Source of the DNA: Streptomyces fungicidicus
Lineage (GTDB): Bacteria > Actinomycetota > Actinomycetes > Streptomycetales > Streptomycetaceae
Direction: 5' to 3'
Length of the DNA: 64,000 nt
NCBI RefSeq assembly: GCF_003665435.1
Contig: NZ_CP023407.1
Location: forward strand, 1,302,001 to 1,366,000
Below are positions 50,081-61,841 of this stretch, piece by piece. Positions within the stretch are counted from its first letter, which is position 1. Each line of letters starts with the position of its first letter. Both the position numbers and the translations under genes were made by a program. The notes under the pieces are model-generated. The model saw nothing but the letters and a program-made list of their open reading frames with translations, ran no database searches and was not told where the DNA came from.

Positions 50081-50902
50081 GTGGTCAGCCAGGAACAGCG
50101 GCGGCGTCAGCTCGCCCGGGAGAAGTTCTTGCGGCAGCAGCAGCGGCGCACCGAATCACGGCGGAAGTCGCGGATCCGTAACTCGGTGATCGCGTCCGTG
50201 CTGGGTGTGATCCTCGTGGGCAGCCTCGCGCTGTACACGACCGGGACGCTCAAGCAGGACGACGAGAAGACCAACGCGAACGCGGAGGTCACGCCGAGCG
50301 CCTCGGCGCCGAGCAAGGCTCCGGACCCGTGCGACAAGCCCGCCGAGGGCAAGGTCAAGTCGGAGAACTGGAAGAAGGAGCCGGCGCTCTCCATCGACAA
50401 GTCGGCGAAGTACACCCTGAAGCTGGACACGACGTGCGGCGCCATAGACGTGGCGCTGAAGGCGTCGGCGGCCCCGCACACGGTCAACTCGTTCGACTTC
50501 CTCGCCGACAAGGGCTACTTCGACCACAGCAAGTGTCACCGGCTCACCACGAACGGCATCTACGTGCTGCAGTGCGGTGACCCGACCGGCACCGGCACGG
50601 GCGGCCCCGGCTACACGATCCCGGACGAGAACCTGAAGGACAAAAGCCTGAAGGACAACACCTACCCGGCGGGCACGGTCGCGATGGCCAACACCGGGCA
50701 GAAGGACAGTGGCGGCAGCCAGTTCTTCCTGGTCTACGAGGACAGCCAGCTTCCGCCCAGCTACACACCGTTCGGCACCGTCTCGGACGCCGGCATGAAG
50801 GTGCTGAAGAAGATCGCCGACGCCGGGGAGAACACCGGAGCCGGTGACGGGGCACCCAACGCGACGGTCGTGATCGACAAGGCGACCGTCACCGAATCCT
50901 GA
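50081..50902 (+). CDS. Membrane-anchored cyclophilin (peptidyl-prolyl isomerase)
   Basis: Speeds proline isomerisation in exported proteins. 273 residues. A basic cytoplasmic head (1-33), one membrane anchor (about 34-54), a Ser/Thr/Pro linker (55-90), then a cyclophilin domain. Active-site residues are kept as Arg154 (CHRL), Gln164 (VLQCGDPTGTGTGGPGY) and GSQFF. The extracytoplasmic part has four cysteines: Cys84, Cys119, Cys152 and Cys165. Two of them (152, 165) replace residues bordering the active site. GTG start at 50081 with GGGAGAG upstream. Confidence 0.92.
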   Translation: MVSQEQRRRQLAREKFLRQQQRRTESRRKSRIRNSVIASVLGVILVGSLALYTTGTLKQDDEKTNANAEVTPSASAPSKAPDPCDKPAEGKVKSENWKKEPALSIDKSAKYTLKLDTTCGAIDVALKASAAPHTVNSFDFLADKGYFDHSKCHRLTTNGIYVLQCGDPTGTGTGGPGYTIPDENLKDKSLKDNTYPAGTVAMANTGQKDSGGSQFFLVYEDSQLPPSYTPFGTVSDAGMKVLKKIADAGENTGAGDGAPNATVVIDKATVTES

Positions 50903-50929
50903 CCCCCAACTGCGAAATTTCGGTCGCGC

Positions 50930-50949
50930 GGGATGCGGACAGGCATCCC
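50930..50949 (+). terminator. Small hairpin after the cyclophilin gene
   Basis: GGGATGC-N6-GCATCCC (50930-50949), 27 bp after the stop. Just before it lies the perfect AT-rich palindrome CGAAATTTCG (50913-50922). Confidence 0.5.
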
Positions 50950-51040
50950 GTCGGTCGCCTATGTTGGCCGTGACGAAACTGTGGACGATGCCCGGGGGAG
51001 CTTTGAGGCCCCCTCGGCGGCATCATGTGGAGGAGGCGCT

Positions 51041-52270
51041 GTGAGCAGCGACCCGTGGGGCCGCGTCGACGAGACGGGGACCGTGTACGTGCGTACGGCC
51101 GACGGCGAGCAGGTCGTCGGTTCCTGGCAGGCCGGCTCCCCCGAGGAGGCTCTGGCCTACTTCGAGCGCAAGTACGAGGGCCTGGTTGTCGAGATCGGCC
51201 TCCTCGAGAAGCGAGTGAAGACCACCGACCTGTCGTCGAAGGACGCGCAGACCGCGATCGGGCACCTGCGCGAGCAGGTGGAGGCCCACCACGCGGTCGG
51301 TGACCTGGACGCCCTCAGGGCCCGGCTGGACAAGCTCGTGGAGCAGGTGGACGCGCGGCGCGAGGAGCGCAAGGCGCAGCGGGCCAAGCAGTCCGACGAG
51401 GCGCGCCGCTCCAAGGAGGCGCTGGTCGCCGAGGCGGAGGAGCTGGCGCAGTCCGACCAGTGGCGGGCCGCCGGTGAGCGGCTGCGGGCCCTGGTGGACA
51501 CCTGGAAGGGTCTGCCGCGGCTGGACCGCAAGTCGGACGACGAGCTGTGGCACCGGTTCTCGCACGCGCGGTCGGCGTTCTCCAAGCGGCGCAAGCAGCA
51601 CTTCGCGCAGCTGGACGCGCAGCGCGAGGACGCCCGCCAGGCCAAGGAGCGGCTGGTCGCCGAGGCGGAGTCGCTGTCGAACTCGACGGACTGGGGTCCG
51701 ACGGCCGCCCGCTACCGCGATCTGATGGCGGAGTGGAAGGCCGTGGGCCGCGCCCAGCGCGAGCACGAGGAGGACCTGTGGAACCGCTTCCGCGGCGCCC
51801 AGGACGTCTTCTTCGCCGCCCGCAGCTCGGTCTTCGCCGAGCGTGACGCGGAGCAGACCGAGAACCTCAAGCTCAAGGAGGAGCTGGCCGGTGAGGCCGA
51901 GAAGCTCCTGCCGATCACGGATCTGAAGGCCGCGCGGGCCGCGTTCCGCGCGATCAACGAGCGCTGGGAGGCCATCGGCCATGTGCCGCGGGACTCCCGC
52001 CCGAAGGTCGAGGGCCGGATGCACACCGTGGAGCGGGCGCTGCAGGAGGCCGAGGAGACCGAGTGGCGCCGGACGAACCCGGAGGCACGTGCGCGTGCCG
52101 CGGGTCTGACGGGCCAGCTCCAGGCCGCCGTGGACAAGCTGAAGGGCCAGATCGAGCAGGCCCGGGCGCAGGGCAACACCGCGAAGGCGGACAAGCTGGA
52201 GCGGGAGCTGGAGGGCCGCCAGGCCCTGCTGGACCAGGCGCTGAAGGGCCTGCACGAGTTCGGCGGCTGA
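51041..52270 (+). CDS. DUF349 helical repeat protein
   Basis: 409 residues, mostly alpha-helical and highly charged. Three DUF349-like repeats are visible, each with a W-x-G/A-x-R or D-W-G start and an L-W-x-R-F end: QWRAAGERLRALVDTWKGL, TDWGPTAARYRDLMAEWKAV, and LKAARAAFRAINERWEAI. A long coiled coil occupies residues about 40-130, and the C-terminus is a further coiled coil. Cytoplasmic, role unknown; it may act as a scaffold. GTG 51041 with GGAGGAGG 4-11 nt upstream decides the start over an in-frame one at 50933. Ends in a strong terminator, followed by a MITE-like element. Confidence 0.85.
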   Translation: MSSDPWGRVDETGTVYVRTADGEQVVGSWQAGSPEEALAYFERKYEGLVVEIGLLEKRVKTTDLSSKDAQTAIGHLREQVEAHHAVGDLDALRARLDKLVEQVDARREERKAQRAKQSDEARRSKEALVAEAEELAQSDQWRAAGERLRALVDTWKGLPRLDRKSDDELWHRFSHARSAFSKRRKQHFAQLDAQREDARQAKERLVAEAESLSNSTDWGPTAARYRDLMAEWKAVGRAQREHEEDLWNRFRGAQDVFFAARSSVFAERDAEQTENLKLKEELAGEAEKLLPITDLKAARAAFRAINERWEAIGHVPRDSRPKVEGRMHTVERALQEAEETEWRRTNPEARARAAGLTGQLQAAVDKLKGQIEQARAQGNTAKADKLERELEGRQALLDQALKGLHEFGG

Positions 52271-52285
52271 GCCCGCGGAGCACGC

Positions 52286-52331
52286 ACGGAAGGGGGCTCC
52301 CGTACCTCGCGGTACGGGAGCCCCCTTCCGT
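52286..52331 (+). terminator. Intrinsic terminator after the DUF349 gene
   Basis: 21-bp perfect stem starting ACGGAAGGGGGCTCCCGTACC with loop TCGC (52307-52310); pairing can extend outward by three more base pairs. 15 bp after the stop codon; it could also stop transcription arriving from relA. Confidence 0.92.
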
Positions 52332-52335
52332 GTGC

Positions 52336-52498
52336 CCTAGGGTCTTTCGTTTGGGTCAGGCCGGATCAGGGAGCGGGGTCCGGTGCCGTGCGTCGCAAGG
52401 CGGAGGAGGGCGCCATGGCGGAGCCATGGCAACCGACGACAACGCGGCGAGGCGCGGTGCCGGGGCCCGCGAGCCCGGCGTGATCCAAACGAAAGACC

Positions 52499-52503
<5 letters not shown>
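52336..52503. mobile_element. MITE-like element, 168 bp, at the relA 3' end
   Basis: Terminal inverted repeats of 22 bp (left starts CCTAGGGTCTTTCGTTTGG at 52336; right ends CCAAACGAAAGACCCTAGG at 52503) differ at one position. Pairing continues weakly inward for about 40 nt more on each side. Both ends carry CTAG, a possible 4-bp target duplication. There is no transposase gene. The right CTAG supplies the TAG stop codon of relA (52499-52501). Confidence 0.75.
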
Positions 52504-55027
<2,524 letters not shown>

Positions 55028-55144
55028 GAGGACTCCTCGTGCGCGATCCGGGTCCCCCGGTCAGGCTCCGGAGACCCCATGGTAGCGATCCCGTGCCCGG
55101 GGATCGCCTTCGGAGCGGTGTGAGGACCGTCTACCCGTGAAACG

Positions 55145-55184
55145 CACGAGGCGGACACCGGATTCCTCCGGGTCCGCCTGCGTG
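55145..55184 (-). terminator. Terminator after apt
   Basis: CACGAGGCGGAC on the left pairs with TCCGCCTGCGTG on the right, with one bulged G; CC and GG pair near the tip. It lies between the apt stop and the relA start. Confidence 0.55.
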
Positions 55185-55222
55185 GTGTGACAGGGCGCCT
55201 CTCGCCCGCGCCTTGTCACGGG

Positions 55223-55771
55223 TCAGATCGTGAGCAGCGCCTCCAGCGGAGCGCCGGCCAGGGCCGGCTCCAGCCGGGCCCGGCCGCCGAGGAATCCGAG
55301 CTCCATCAGGACCGCGAGGCCGGCGACCTCGGCGCCCGCCCTGCGGATGAGCTGGACCGACGCCTCGGCGGTGCCTCCGGTGGCGAGGACGTCGTCGACC
55401 ACCAGGACGCGGTCGTCCCGGGTGAGGTCCTCCGCGTGCACCTCGATCTCGGCGGAGCCGTACTCCAGGTCGTACGCCTGGCTGAGGGTGGCTCCGGGGA
55501 GCTTGCCCGCCTTGCGTACGGGGATGAAGCCGAGGCCCGCGCGGACGGCGACCGGGGCGCCCAGGATGAATCCGCGGGCCTCCAGGCCGACGACCTTGGT
55601 GGCGCCGGTGCTGCGGGCGATGCCGGCCAGGGCGTCGCTGAGCGCGGTGAACGCCTCGGGGTCCGCCAGGAGCGGGGTGATGTCCTTGAACATCACACCC
55701 GGCTCCGGGTAGTCCGCCACGTCCCGGATGCGGCTCAGCAGCAGGGCCGAGATGTCCGTGAGCCCGTTCAT
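55223..55771 (-). CDS. apt: Adenine phosphoribosyltransferase
   Basis: Salvages adenine with PRPP to AMP. 182 residues. RDVADYPEPGVMFKDITPLL near the N-terminus; GLEARGFILGAPVAV for the base; PRPP loop DRVLVVDDVLATGGTAEA. ATG 55771 overlaps the secF stop by 4 bp (ATGA), so it is coupled to the Sec genes. The secDF-apt-relA linkage is a known actinobacterial arrangement. Confidence 0.95.
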   Translation of the reverse strand: MNGLTDISALLLSRIRDVADYPEPGVMFKDITPLLADPEAFTALSDALAGIARSTGATKVVGLEARGFILGAPVAVRAGLGFIPVRKAGKLPGATLSQAYDLEYGSAEIEVHAEDLTRDDRVLVVDDVLATGGTAEASVQLIRRAGAEVAGLAVLMELGFLGGRARLEPALAGAPLEALLTI

Positions 55772-56886
55772 CGGCGCTTCCCGGAGGGACGGCCCCGGCC
55801 GCGGGCGCGGGCTGCGGGCTGGTGGCGCGGGCCGACGACCGCGGGTGCGGCGTCCCCGTCCTCGTCGCCGTACTCCTCGTCTGTGACCGCGGAGTGTTCG
55901 GTGTCGTCCGTGGCCCCGCCCTGGGCGCGCTTGGCCAGGACGCGCTTCTTCAGGGACTTCATCGACGGCTCGAGTTCCTTGAGGTCGGCGACGAGCGGGG
56001 TGGCGATGAAGATCGAGGAGTACGCACCGGCGGCGAGACCGACGAACAGCGACAGCGAGATGTCGTTCAGCATGCCGGCGCCGAGGACACCGCCGCCGAT
56101 GAAGAGCAGGCCGGCGACCGGCAGCAGCGCCACCACCGTGGTGTTGACGGAGCGGACCAGCGTGCTGTTGATCGAGCGGTTGGCGATCTCGCTGTAGGTC
56201 CAGCGGGTCTGTTTGGTGATGTCCTTCGTCTGTTCCTTGAGGCTGTCGAAGACGACCACCGTGTCGTACAGCGAATAGCCGAGGATGGTGAGCAGACCGA
56301 TCACCGTGCCCGGCGTGACCTCGAAGCCGACGAGGGCGTAGATGCCGACGGTGATGGTGATGTCGTGGATCAGCGCGACGAACGCGGCGACCGCCATGCG
56401 CCATTCGAAGGCGATCGCCAGATAGATCACGACCAGCACCAGGAAGATGCCCAGGCCCTGCCAGGCCTTGTTGGCGATCTGCTCGCCCCAGCTGGGACCG
56501 ACCAGTTCGGCGTTGATCTGCTCGCCGTCGACCTTGAGGTCCTTGGCGAGGGTTTCCTTGATCTTGTCCGAGGTGCCGGTGTCGATGCCCGCGACCTGGA
56601 TGCGCAGGCTGCCGTCACCGAGCTTCTGGACGATGGCGTCGTGGCCGGAGGCGTCCTCCGCGTACCCCTCGGCCGTGGCGACCGAGACGCTCATGTTCTT
56701 CGGGGTGGTGAAGACCGCTCCGCCCTGGAACTCGATGCCCATGTGCAGGCCGCGCACCGCCAGGCCGACGATGGCCGTGATGGTGATCAGGATGGAGATG
56801 CCGTACCAGATCTTGCGGTTCTTGATGAAGTCGTAGCCGACTTCGCCGTGGTGCAGTCGGGCACCGAGGTTGCCGAGCTTCGACAT
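55768..56886 (-). CDS. secF: Protein translocase subunit SecF
   Basis: Partner of SecD that uses the proton gradient to complete protein export. 372 residues, six membrane segments. First segment ISILITITAIVGLAVRGL, then the extracytoplasmic domain with GIEFQGGAVF, then five more including VGFEVTPGTVIGLLTILGYSLYDTVVVFD. The C-terminal cytoplasmic tail (from about 305) is charged and ends in a basic RGRGRPSGKRR run. ATG 56886, 3 bp after secD. Confidence 0.96.
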   Translation of the reverse strand: MSKLGNLGARLHHGEVGYDFIKNRKIWYGISILITITAIVGLAVRGLHMGIEFQGGAVFTTPKNMSVSVATAEGYAEDASGHDAIVQKLGDGSLRIQVAGIDTGTSDKIKETLAKDLKVDGEQINAELVGPSWGEQIANKAWQGLGIFLVLVVIYLAIAFEWRMAVAAFVALIHDITITVGIYALVGFEVTPGTVIGLLTILGYSLYDTVVVFDSLKEQTKDITKQTRWTYSEIANRSINSTLVRSVNTTVVALLPVAGLLFIGGGVLGAGMLNDISLSLFVGLAAGAYSSIFIATPLVADLKELEPSMKSLKKRVLAKRAQGGATDDTEHSAVTDEEYGDEDGDAAPAVVGPRHQPAARARGRGRPSGKRR

Positions 56887-56889
56887 CTC

Positions 56890-58662
56890 TCACGCCTCCT
56901 TCGTGTGGGTGGGGGCGGAGGGACGGCGGGTCCGGCGCAGCGGCGGCTTCGCTCCCAGTGCCTTCGGGTCGAGACCGGACCACTTGTGGCCGCTCGCGAA
57001 GAACTTCCGGCGGGCCATCAGCGTCAGCAGCGGCTTGGTGAAGAGGAACACCACCACCACGTCGAGGACGGTGGTCAGACCGAGCGTGAACGCGAAGCCC
57101 TGGACCTTGCCGACGGTGACGACGAAGAGCACCGCGGCGGCGAGGAACGACACGAAGTCGGAGACCAGGATGGTGCGCCGGGCACGCGGCCAGGCACGCT
57201 CGACGGAGGGGCGCAGCGTGCGGCCCTCGCGGATCTCGTCCCGGACCCGTTCGAAGAACACGATGAACGAGTCCGCCGTGATGCCGATCGCGACGATGGC
57301 ACCGCACACGGCCGGCAGGTTCAGCGCGAAGCCGATCGTCGGGCCGAGCAGCGACATGATCACGTAGGTGAGGGCCGCGGAGACCAGCAGGGAGGCGATG
57401 GCGATGAAGGACAGGCCGCGGTAGTAGACCAGCAGGTACAGGACGACCAGGGCGAGGCCGATGGCACCGGCGATCAGACCGGCCTTCAGCTGCTCGCCGC
57501 CGAGGGCGGCGGTGACGGTGGTGACGCTGTCCTCGCGGAAGGTCAGCGGCAGCGCGCCGTAGGACAGCATGTTCGCCAGTTCCTGCGACGACTGCTGGGT
57601 GAAGTTGCCGGAGATCTCGGCGTTGCCGCCGGTCAGGGCCTGGCTGACGTAGGGGTCGGAGACGACCTCGTTGTCCAGCACGATGGCGAACTGGTTCTGC
57701 GGCGACTGGTTCTGCGCGAGCTTGCCGGTGATGTCGGCGAACTTCTTGCTGCCCTTGTCGGTGAAGTCCATCGTCACGGTCCAGCCGGCGCCGGACTGCG
57801 TGTTCAGCACGGCCTTGGCCTTGTCGACCTCGGTGCCGTCGACCGCGGCGGGGCCGAGGATGTACTTCTGCCACTGGCCCTGGCTGTTCTGGCCGCAGGC
57901 GACGGTCGCGTCGGTGGACTTGGAGCCCTCACCGGCCTTGGCGCGGACGCTCTCCTTGGTGCAGTCGAGCGCGGCGTACTGGGCCTGGAGCTTGCTGTCC
58001 GCGTCGCCGGAGGTGCCGCCGGTCGCGGAGGGGGTGGGGGCCGCCTTGTCCCCGGCGGTGCCGCTCGGGGAGGCGGACGGCGTCTCGTCGGCCTTCAGGG
58101 CGTCGGTGACCGCACGGCCCTGGGTGGTGGCGCTCGCCGAGGGGGACGCGCCGTCGGTGGCCTTGTCCGTCGCCTTGTCGGTCGCCTTGTCCTTGCCGGA
58201 GTCCTGCTCCGAGCCGTTGCCGGTCGCGCTGGGCGTGGGAGCGGCGCCGCCACCCGCGAGTTCGGTGGTGAGGACGGGACGGAAGTACAGCTTCGCGGTG
58301 GTGCCGACCTGTTCCCGGGCCTGCTTGGAGTTCGTGCCCTTGGGAATGTTGACGATGATGTTGCGGGTGCCCTGCGTCTGGACCTCGGCCTCGGAGACGC
58401 CCAGACCGTTGACCCGCCGCTCCATGATGGAGACCGCGGTGGCCATGTTGGTCTTGTTGATCGCGGACTCCTGGCCGGCCTCGGGGACCGCTGCCAGCGT
58501 GATGCTCGTACCGCCGGCCAGGTCGATGCCGAGACGCGGGGTCTTGTGCCCGGAGGCGAACATTCCCCCGGTGAGCGCCACGATGGCGATCAGGATCAGA
58601 GCCAGCGAGCGCCACGGCTTACTTGTGGCGCTCGCGTTCCGTCCCTTTTTGAGTGCTGCCAC
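56890..58662 (-). CDS. secD: Protein translocase subunit SecD
   Basis: Larger partner of SecF, 590 residues, six membrane segments and a large extracytoplasmic P1 domain. LGIDLAGGTSITL is the family motif after segment 1; GITADSFIVFFERVRDE is the proton-relay segment motif. The P1 domain has an insertion of about 90 residues, Ser/Thr/Ala/Pro-rich with KDKATDKATDKATDG repeats, in the position of the periplasmic head. GTG 58662 (MAALKKGRNASATSKPW) is chosen; GAGGGAG lies 9 nt upstream. The 20-codon longer frame is low-complexity. Confidence 0.95.
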   Translation of the reverse strand: MAALKKGRNASATSKPWRSLALILIAIVALTGGMFASGHKTPRLGIDLAGGTSITLAAVPEAGQESAINKTNMATAVSIMERRVNGLGVSEAEVQTQGTRNIIVNIPKGTNSKQAREQVGTTAKLYFRPVLTTELAGGGAAPTPSATGNGSEQDSGKDKATDKATDKATDGASPSASATTQGRAVTDALKADETPSASPSGTAGDKAAPTPSATGGTSGDADSKLQAQYAALDCTKESVRAKAGEGSKSTDATVACGQNSQGQWQKYILGPAAVDGTEVDKAKAVLNTQSGAGWTVTMDFTDKGSKKFADITGKLAQNQSPQNQFAIVLDNEVVSDPYVSQALTGGNAEISGNFTQQSSQELANMLSYGALPLTFREDSVTTVTAALGGEQLKAGLIAGAIGLALVVLYLLVYYRGLSFIAIASLLVSAALTYVIMSLLGPTIGFALNLPAVCGAIVAIGITADSFIVFFERVRDEIREGRTLRPSVERAWPRARRTILVSDFVSFLAAAVLFVVTVGKVQGFAFTLGLTTVLDVVVVFLFTKPLLTLMARRKFFASGHKWSGLDPKALGAKPPLRRTRRPSAPTHTKEA

Positions 58663-58750
58663 CTTCTCGTACTCCCTCTCGGGCCGCCTCGCGCCCGGTC
58701 GGGGAGCCGGCGGCCATGACATGGTGTCGGGATTCCGTGCGAGCTGGGCA

Positions 58751-58791
58751 TGTCCCGGGGCGCGCGGGCGGCACCCGCGCGCCCCGGGACA
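58751..58791 (-). terminator. 18-bp perfect hairpin between yajC and secD
   Basis: TGTCCCGGGGCGCGCGGG (58751-58768) and its exact complement (58774-58791) enclose a 5-nt loop. It begins 3 bp after the yajC stop and ends 89 bp before secD. No U tract; it may partly terminate or stabilise the yajC message. Confidence 0.75.
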
Positions 58792-58794
58792 CGA

Positions 58795-59289
58795 CTACTT
58801 CGCCTCGGAGTCGCCCTCGGACTTCTTCGACTGTGCGTCCGCCTTCGCCTCGCCGGCCGTGTCGGCGTCGGCCGGCTCGTCGGCGGCGTCCTTCTTGCCG
58901 AGGTCGACGGGCGTGTCGTCGGAGGCGGCGGCAGCGTCGGAGGAGTCGTCGGTCTCGGTGAGGGAGGAGGCGTCGTCGGGGACGACGTCGGACTTCAGGT
59001 CGTGCTCGACGCCGTGGACGATGCGGTTGTACTCCTCGTCGGTCAGGACGGCACCGATCGCGTTCTTGGCGAACAGCAGTTCCACACCCGGGCCGGCGTC
59101 GAGGAGGACCGTGTCCTCGCTGACCTCCTTGACCGTGGCGTACATGCCCCCGATGGTGCGGACGCCGGAACCGGGCTGCATCTGGTTCCGCATGTCGACT
59201 GCCTGCTGCTGCTTCTTCTTGGCCGACCGGGTCATCAGGAACATGGCCCCGATGAGCACAATGAACGGGAGGAGGGTCAGGAGACTCAC
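58795..59289 (-). CDS. yajC: YajC, Sec translocon accessory protein
   Basis: Small single-pass membrane protein that associates with SecDF. 164 residues. Membrane segment about 3-20 (LLTLLPFIVLIGAMFLMT), basic stop RSAKKKQQQ, then the conserved domain PGSGVRTIGGMYATVKEV. A long Asp/Ala/Glu-rich tail (about 100-164) is typical of Streptomyces and probably disordered. GTG start at 59289. First of the yajC-secD-secF-apt-relA run. Confidence 0.94.
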   Translation of the reverse strand: MSLLTLLPFIVLIGAMFLMTRSAKKKQQQAVDMRNQMQPGSGVRTIGGMYATVKEVSEDTVLLDAGPGVELLFAKNAIGAVLTDEEYNRIVHGVEHDLKSDVVPDDASSLTETDDSSDAAAASDDTPVDLGKKDAADEPADADTAGEAKADAQSKKSEGDSEAK

Positions 59290-59350
59290 GGGTCGGAACT
59301 TCCTTCACACGACCGCGATGGTGAACGGCCTGATGGTTGGGGGTATGTGG

Positions 59351-59370
59351 TGCCGCCGTCAACGGCGGCA
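59351..59370 (-). terminator. Small hairpin after ruvB
   Basis: TGCCGCCGT-CA-ACGGCGGCA, 9-bp stem (59351-59370), between the ruvB stop and the yajC start. Confidence 0.5.
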
Positions 59371-59454
59371 TCGGCGGAGTCTAAGCGAGTCCGCACCAAG
59401 GGAACAACGCTCAGCATGGCACCCAGGTTCCTGCCTCGGCCAACACGCGCGGTG

Positions 59455-60528
59455 TCACGCCCCGAACAGGTCCCCTTGTCCGTTTCCGGCGGCCTGTGAA
59501 CGGGGTGGTGCGAGACCGAGGTGCGCCCACGCCGCCGGGGTGGCGACCCGCCCGCGCGGGGTGCGGGCGAGCAGACCCTCCCGCACGAGGAAGGGTTCGG
59601 CCACCTCTTCCACGGTCTCACGTTCCTCGCCGACCGCGACGGAGAGCGTGGACAGGCCGACGGGTCCGCCGCCGAACAGCTTCAGCAGGGCCTCCAGCAC
59701 GGCCCGGTCCAGCCGGTCGAGGCCCCGGGCGTCGACCTCGTAGACGGCGAGGGCCGCCTCGGCGATGCCCCGGGTGATCACTCCGTCGGCCTTGACCTGC
59801 GCGTAGTCCCTGACGCGGCGCAGCAGCCGGTTGGCGATACGGGGCGTGCCGCGGGAGCGGCCGGCGATCTCGGCGGCGCCGTGCGCGTCGATCTCCACGT
59901 CGAGCAGATGCGCCGAGCGGTGCACGACCCGCTGCAGCTCGGCGGGCTCGTAGAACTCCATGTGCGCGGTGAAGCCGAAGCGGTCGCGCAGCGGGGGCGG
60001 CAGCAGTCCCGCCCGGGTGGTGGCGCCGACCAGGGTGAAGGGGGGCAGTTCGAGGGGGATGGCGGTGGCGCCGGGGCCCTTGCCGACGATCACGTCGACG
60101 CGGAAGTCCTCCATCGCCATGTAGAGCATCTCCTCGGCGGGCCGGGACATGCGGTGGATCTCGTCGAGGAAGAGGACCTCGCCCTCCTGGAGGGAGGACA
60201 GGATCGCCGCGAGGTCGCCCGCGTGCTGGATGGCGGGGCCGGAGGTGATGCGGATGGGGGCTTCCATCTCGGCGGCGATGATCATGGAGAGGGTGGTCTT
60301 GCCCAGGCCGGGGGCTCCCGAGAGCAGCACGTGGTCGGCGGTGGCGCCGCGTGCGCGGGCGGCGCGCAGCACGAGGTCGAGTTGTTCGCGGACCTTCTCC
60401 TGGCCGATGAACTCGCCCAGGTCCTTGGGGCGCAGGGCGGCCTCCACGGCCTGGTCCTCGCCGTCGGCGACCGAGCCCACCAGCCGCTCGCCGGCGGCGT
60501 CCGTGTCGGTGGCGTCGTCCCAGTTCAT
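59455..60528 (-). CDS. ruvB: Holliday junction branch migration ATPase RuvB
   Basis: AAA+ motor that drives branch migration with RuvA. 357 residues. Walker [13 protein letters not shown], Walker B FLDEIHRM, sensor 1 GATTRAGLL, arginine finger LRDRFGF, and the winged-helix C-terminal domain from about 270. N-terminal 25 residues are acidic. ATG at 60528, 28 bp after ruvA. Confidence 0.97.
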   Translation of the reverse strand: MNWDDATDTDAAGERLVGSVADGEDQAVEAALRPKDLGEFIGQEKVREQLDLVLRAARARGATADHVLLSGAPGLGKTTLSMIIAAEMEAPIRITSGPAIQHAGDLAAILSSLQEGEVLFLDEIHRMSRPAEEMLYMAMEDFRVDVIVGKGPGATAIPLELPPFTLVGATTRAGLLPPPLRDRFGFTAHMEFYEPAELQRVVHRSAHLLDVEIDAHGAAEIAGRSRGTPRIANRLLRRVRDYAQVKADGVITRGIAEAALAVYEVDARGLDRLDRAVLEALLKLFGGGPVGLSTLSVAVGEERETVEEVAEPFLVREGLLARTPRGRVATPAAWAHLGLAPPRSQAAGNGQGDLFGA

Positions 60529-60556
60529 GTGCGTATGCCTCAGCTCTCGGTACGGG

Positions 60557-61162
60557 CTATCGGGCGCGGTTCAGCGTCTGCAGTGCCGCCTTGAGCAGCT
60601 GCCCCACCTGCGGAGTGCCCCCGGCGGCCTCCGCCTGGGGCGTGACGGCGGCCACCGCCTCGTCGGCCTCCCGGGTGGCGTAGCCGAGGCCGATCAGGGC
60701 GGCGTGCAGCTGGTCGCGCCAGCCGCTGGTGACGGGTGCGCCGACGGCGGGGGCGCCGGTCGGCTCGCCGAGGCGGTCCTTGAGCTCCAGGAGCAGTTTC
60801 TGCGCACCCTTCCTGCCGATGCCCGGGACGGCGGTGAGCGCCTTCTCGTCCCCGGTGGCGACGGCTCCGCGCAGGGCGTCGGGGCTGTGCACGGCGAGCA
60901 TCGCCTGGGCCAGCCGGGGGCCGACGCCGCTGGCCGTCTGGAGCAGCACGAAGACCTGGCGCTCGTCGTCGTCGGCGAAGCCGTACAGCGTGAGGGAGTC
61001 CTCGCGGACGACGAGGGAGGTGGCGAGCTTGGCGGGCTGTCCGACGCGGAGCGTGGAGAGCGTGTTCGGCGTGCACTGGACGGCCATGCCGACACCGCCG
61101 ACCTCGACCACCGCGGCGTCGGGGGCGAGGGCGGCGACCGTGCCGGAGACGAAGGCGATCAT
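60557..61162 (-). CDS. ruvA: Holliday junction DNA-binding protein RuvA
   Basis: Tetrameric junction-binding protein. 201 residues. OB domain 1-65 ([21 protein letters not shown]), two HhH motifs ([11 protein letters not shown] and [16 protein letters not shown]), and the C-terminal RuvB-binding domain after a Pro/Gly linker. ATG 61162 overlaps the ruvC stop by 4 bp (ATGA). Confidence 0.97.
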   Translation of the reverse strand: MIAFVSGTVAALAPDAAVVEVGGVGMAVQCTPNTLSTLRVGQPAKLATSLVVREDSLTLYGFADDDERQVFVLLQTASGVGPRLAQAMLAVHSPDALRGAVATGDEKALTAVPGIGRKGAQKLLLELKDRLGEPTGAPAVGAPVTSGWRDQLHAALIGLGYATREADEAVAAVTPQAEAAGGTPQVGQLLKAALQTLNRAR

Positions 61163-61734
61163 GTCGTACGGCCTTTCGATGCGTGCGGGCGTGCGGTGGC
61201 GCGGGGCGCCTGCGGGGTCCCCGAGGCCTGCCGGGCGACCGCCTGCTGGAGCCGGTTCTGGGCGGGGGCGCGCCAGATGTGGCAGATGGCGAGCGCGAGG
61301 GCGTCGGCGGCGTCGGCGGGCTTCGGCGGCGCGTCCAGCCGCAGCAGCCGGGTGACCATGGCCCCGACCTGGGCCTTGTCGGCGCGGCCCGAGCCGGTGA
61401 CGGCGGCCTTGACCTCGCTGGGCGTGTGCAGGGCGACGGGGATGCCCCGGCGGGAGGCGCACAGGATGGCGACCGCGCTGGCCTGGGCCGTGCCCATCAC
61501 CGTCCGCACGTTGTGCTGGCTGAAGACGCGTTCCACGGCGACGTACTCGGGCCGGTGCTCGTCCAGCCACTGTTCGAGGCCCTGTTCGACGGCGACGAGG
61601 CGGTGGCCGAGGTCGGCGTCCGCCGGTGTGCGCACCACTCCGACACCGAGCATCGTGAGCGGGCGCCCGGCCACCCCCTCCACCACGCCGACACCGCACC
61701 GGGTGAGGCCCGGGTCCACCCCCAGTACGCGCAC
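61159..61734 (-). CDS. ruvC: Holliday junction resolvase RuvC
   Basis: RNase H-fold endonuclease that cuts Holliday junctions. 191 residues. First Asp7 in [14 protein letters not shown], Glu68 in VAVERVF, and the C-terminal Asp pair in [10 protein letters not shown]. The last 30 residues are an extra basic Arg/Ala/Thr tail. GTG 61734 with AAGGAG 7 nt upstream. Order ruvC-ruvA-ruvB, coupled by overlap at ruvC-ruvA. Confidence 0.96.
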   Translation of the reverse strand: MRVLGVDPGLTRCGVGVVEGVAGRPLTMLGVGVVRTPADADLGHRLVAVEQGLEQWLDEHRPEYVAVERVFSQHNVRTVMGTAQASAVAILCASRRGIPVALHTPSEVKAAVTGSGRADKAQVGAMVTRLLRLDAPPKPADAADALALAICHIWRAPAQNRLQQAVARQASGTPQAPRATARPHASKGRTT

Positions 61735-61797
61735 GCGTCGGCTCCTTCCCTCGATCACCTGTTTGTGCAGGCTATCGGGTGCCACTGACAGGGCGAC

Positions 61798-61824
61798 GGG
61801 CCGACGGAAGTGTCCCGCCGGCCC
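61798..61824 (-). terminator. Weak hairpin after yebC
   Basis: GGGCCG (61798-61803) pairs with CGGCCC (61819-61824); CGG and CCG inside also pair. 18 bp past the yebC stop, before ruvC. Confidence 0.45.
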
Positions 61825-61841
61825 GCTGAGCAGTGGACGCG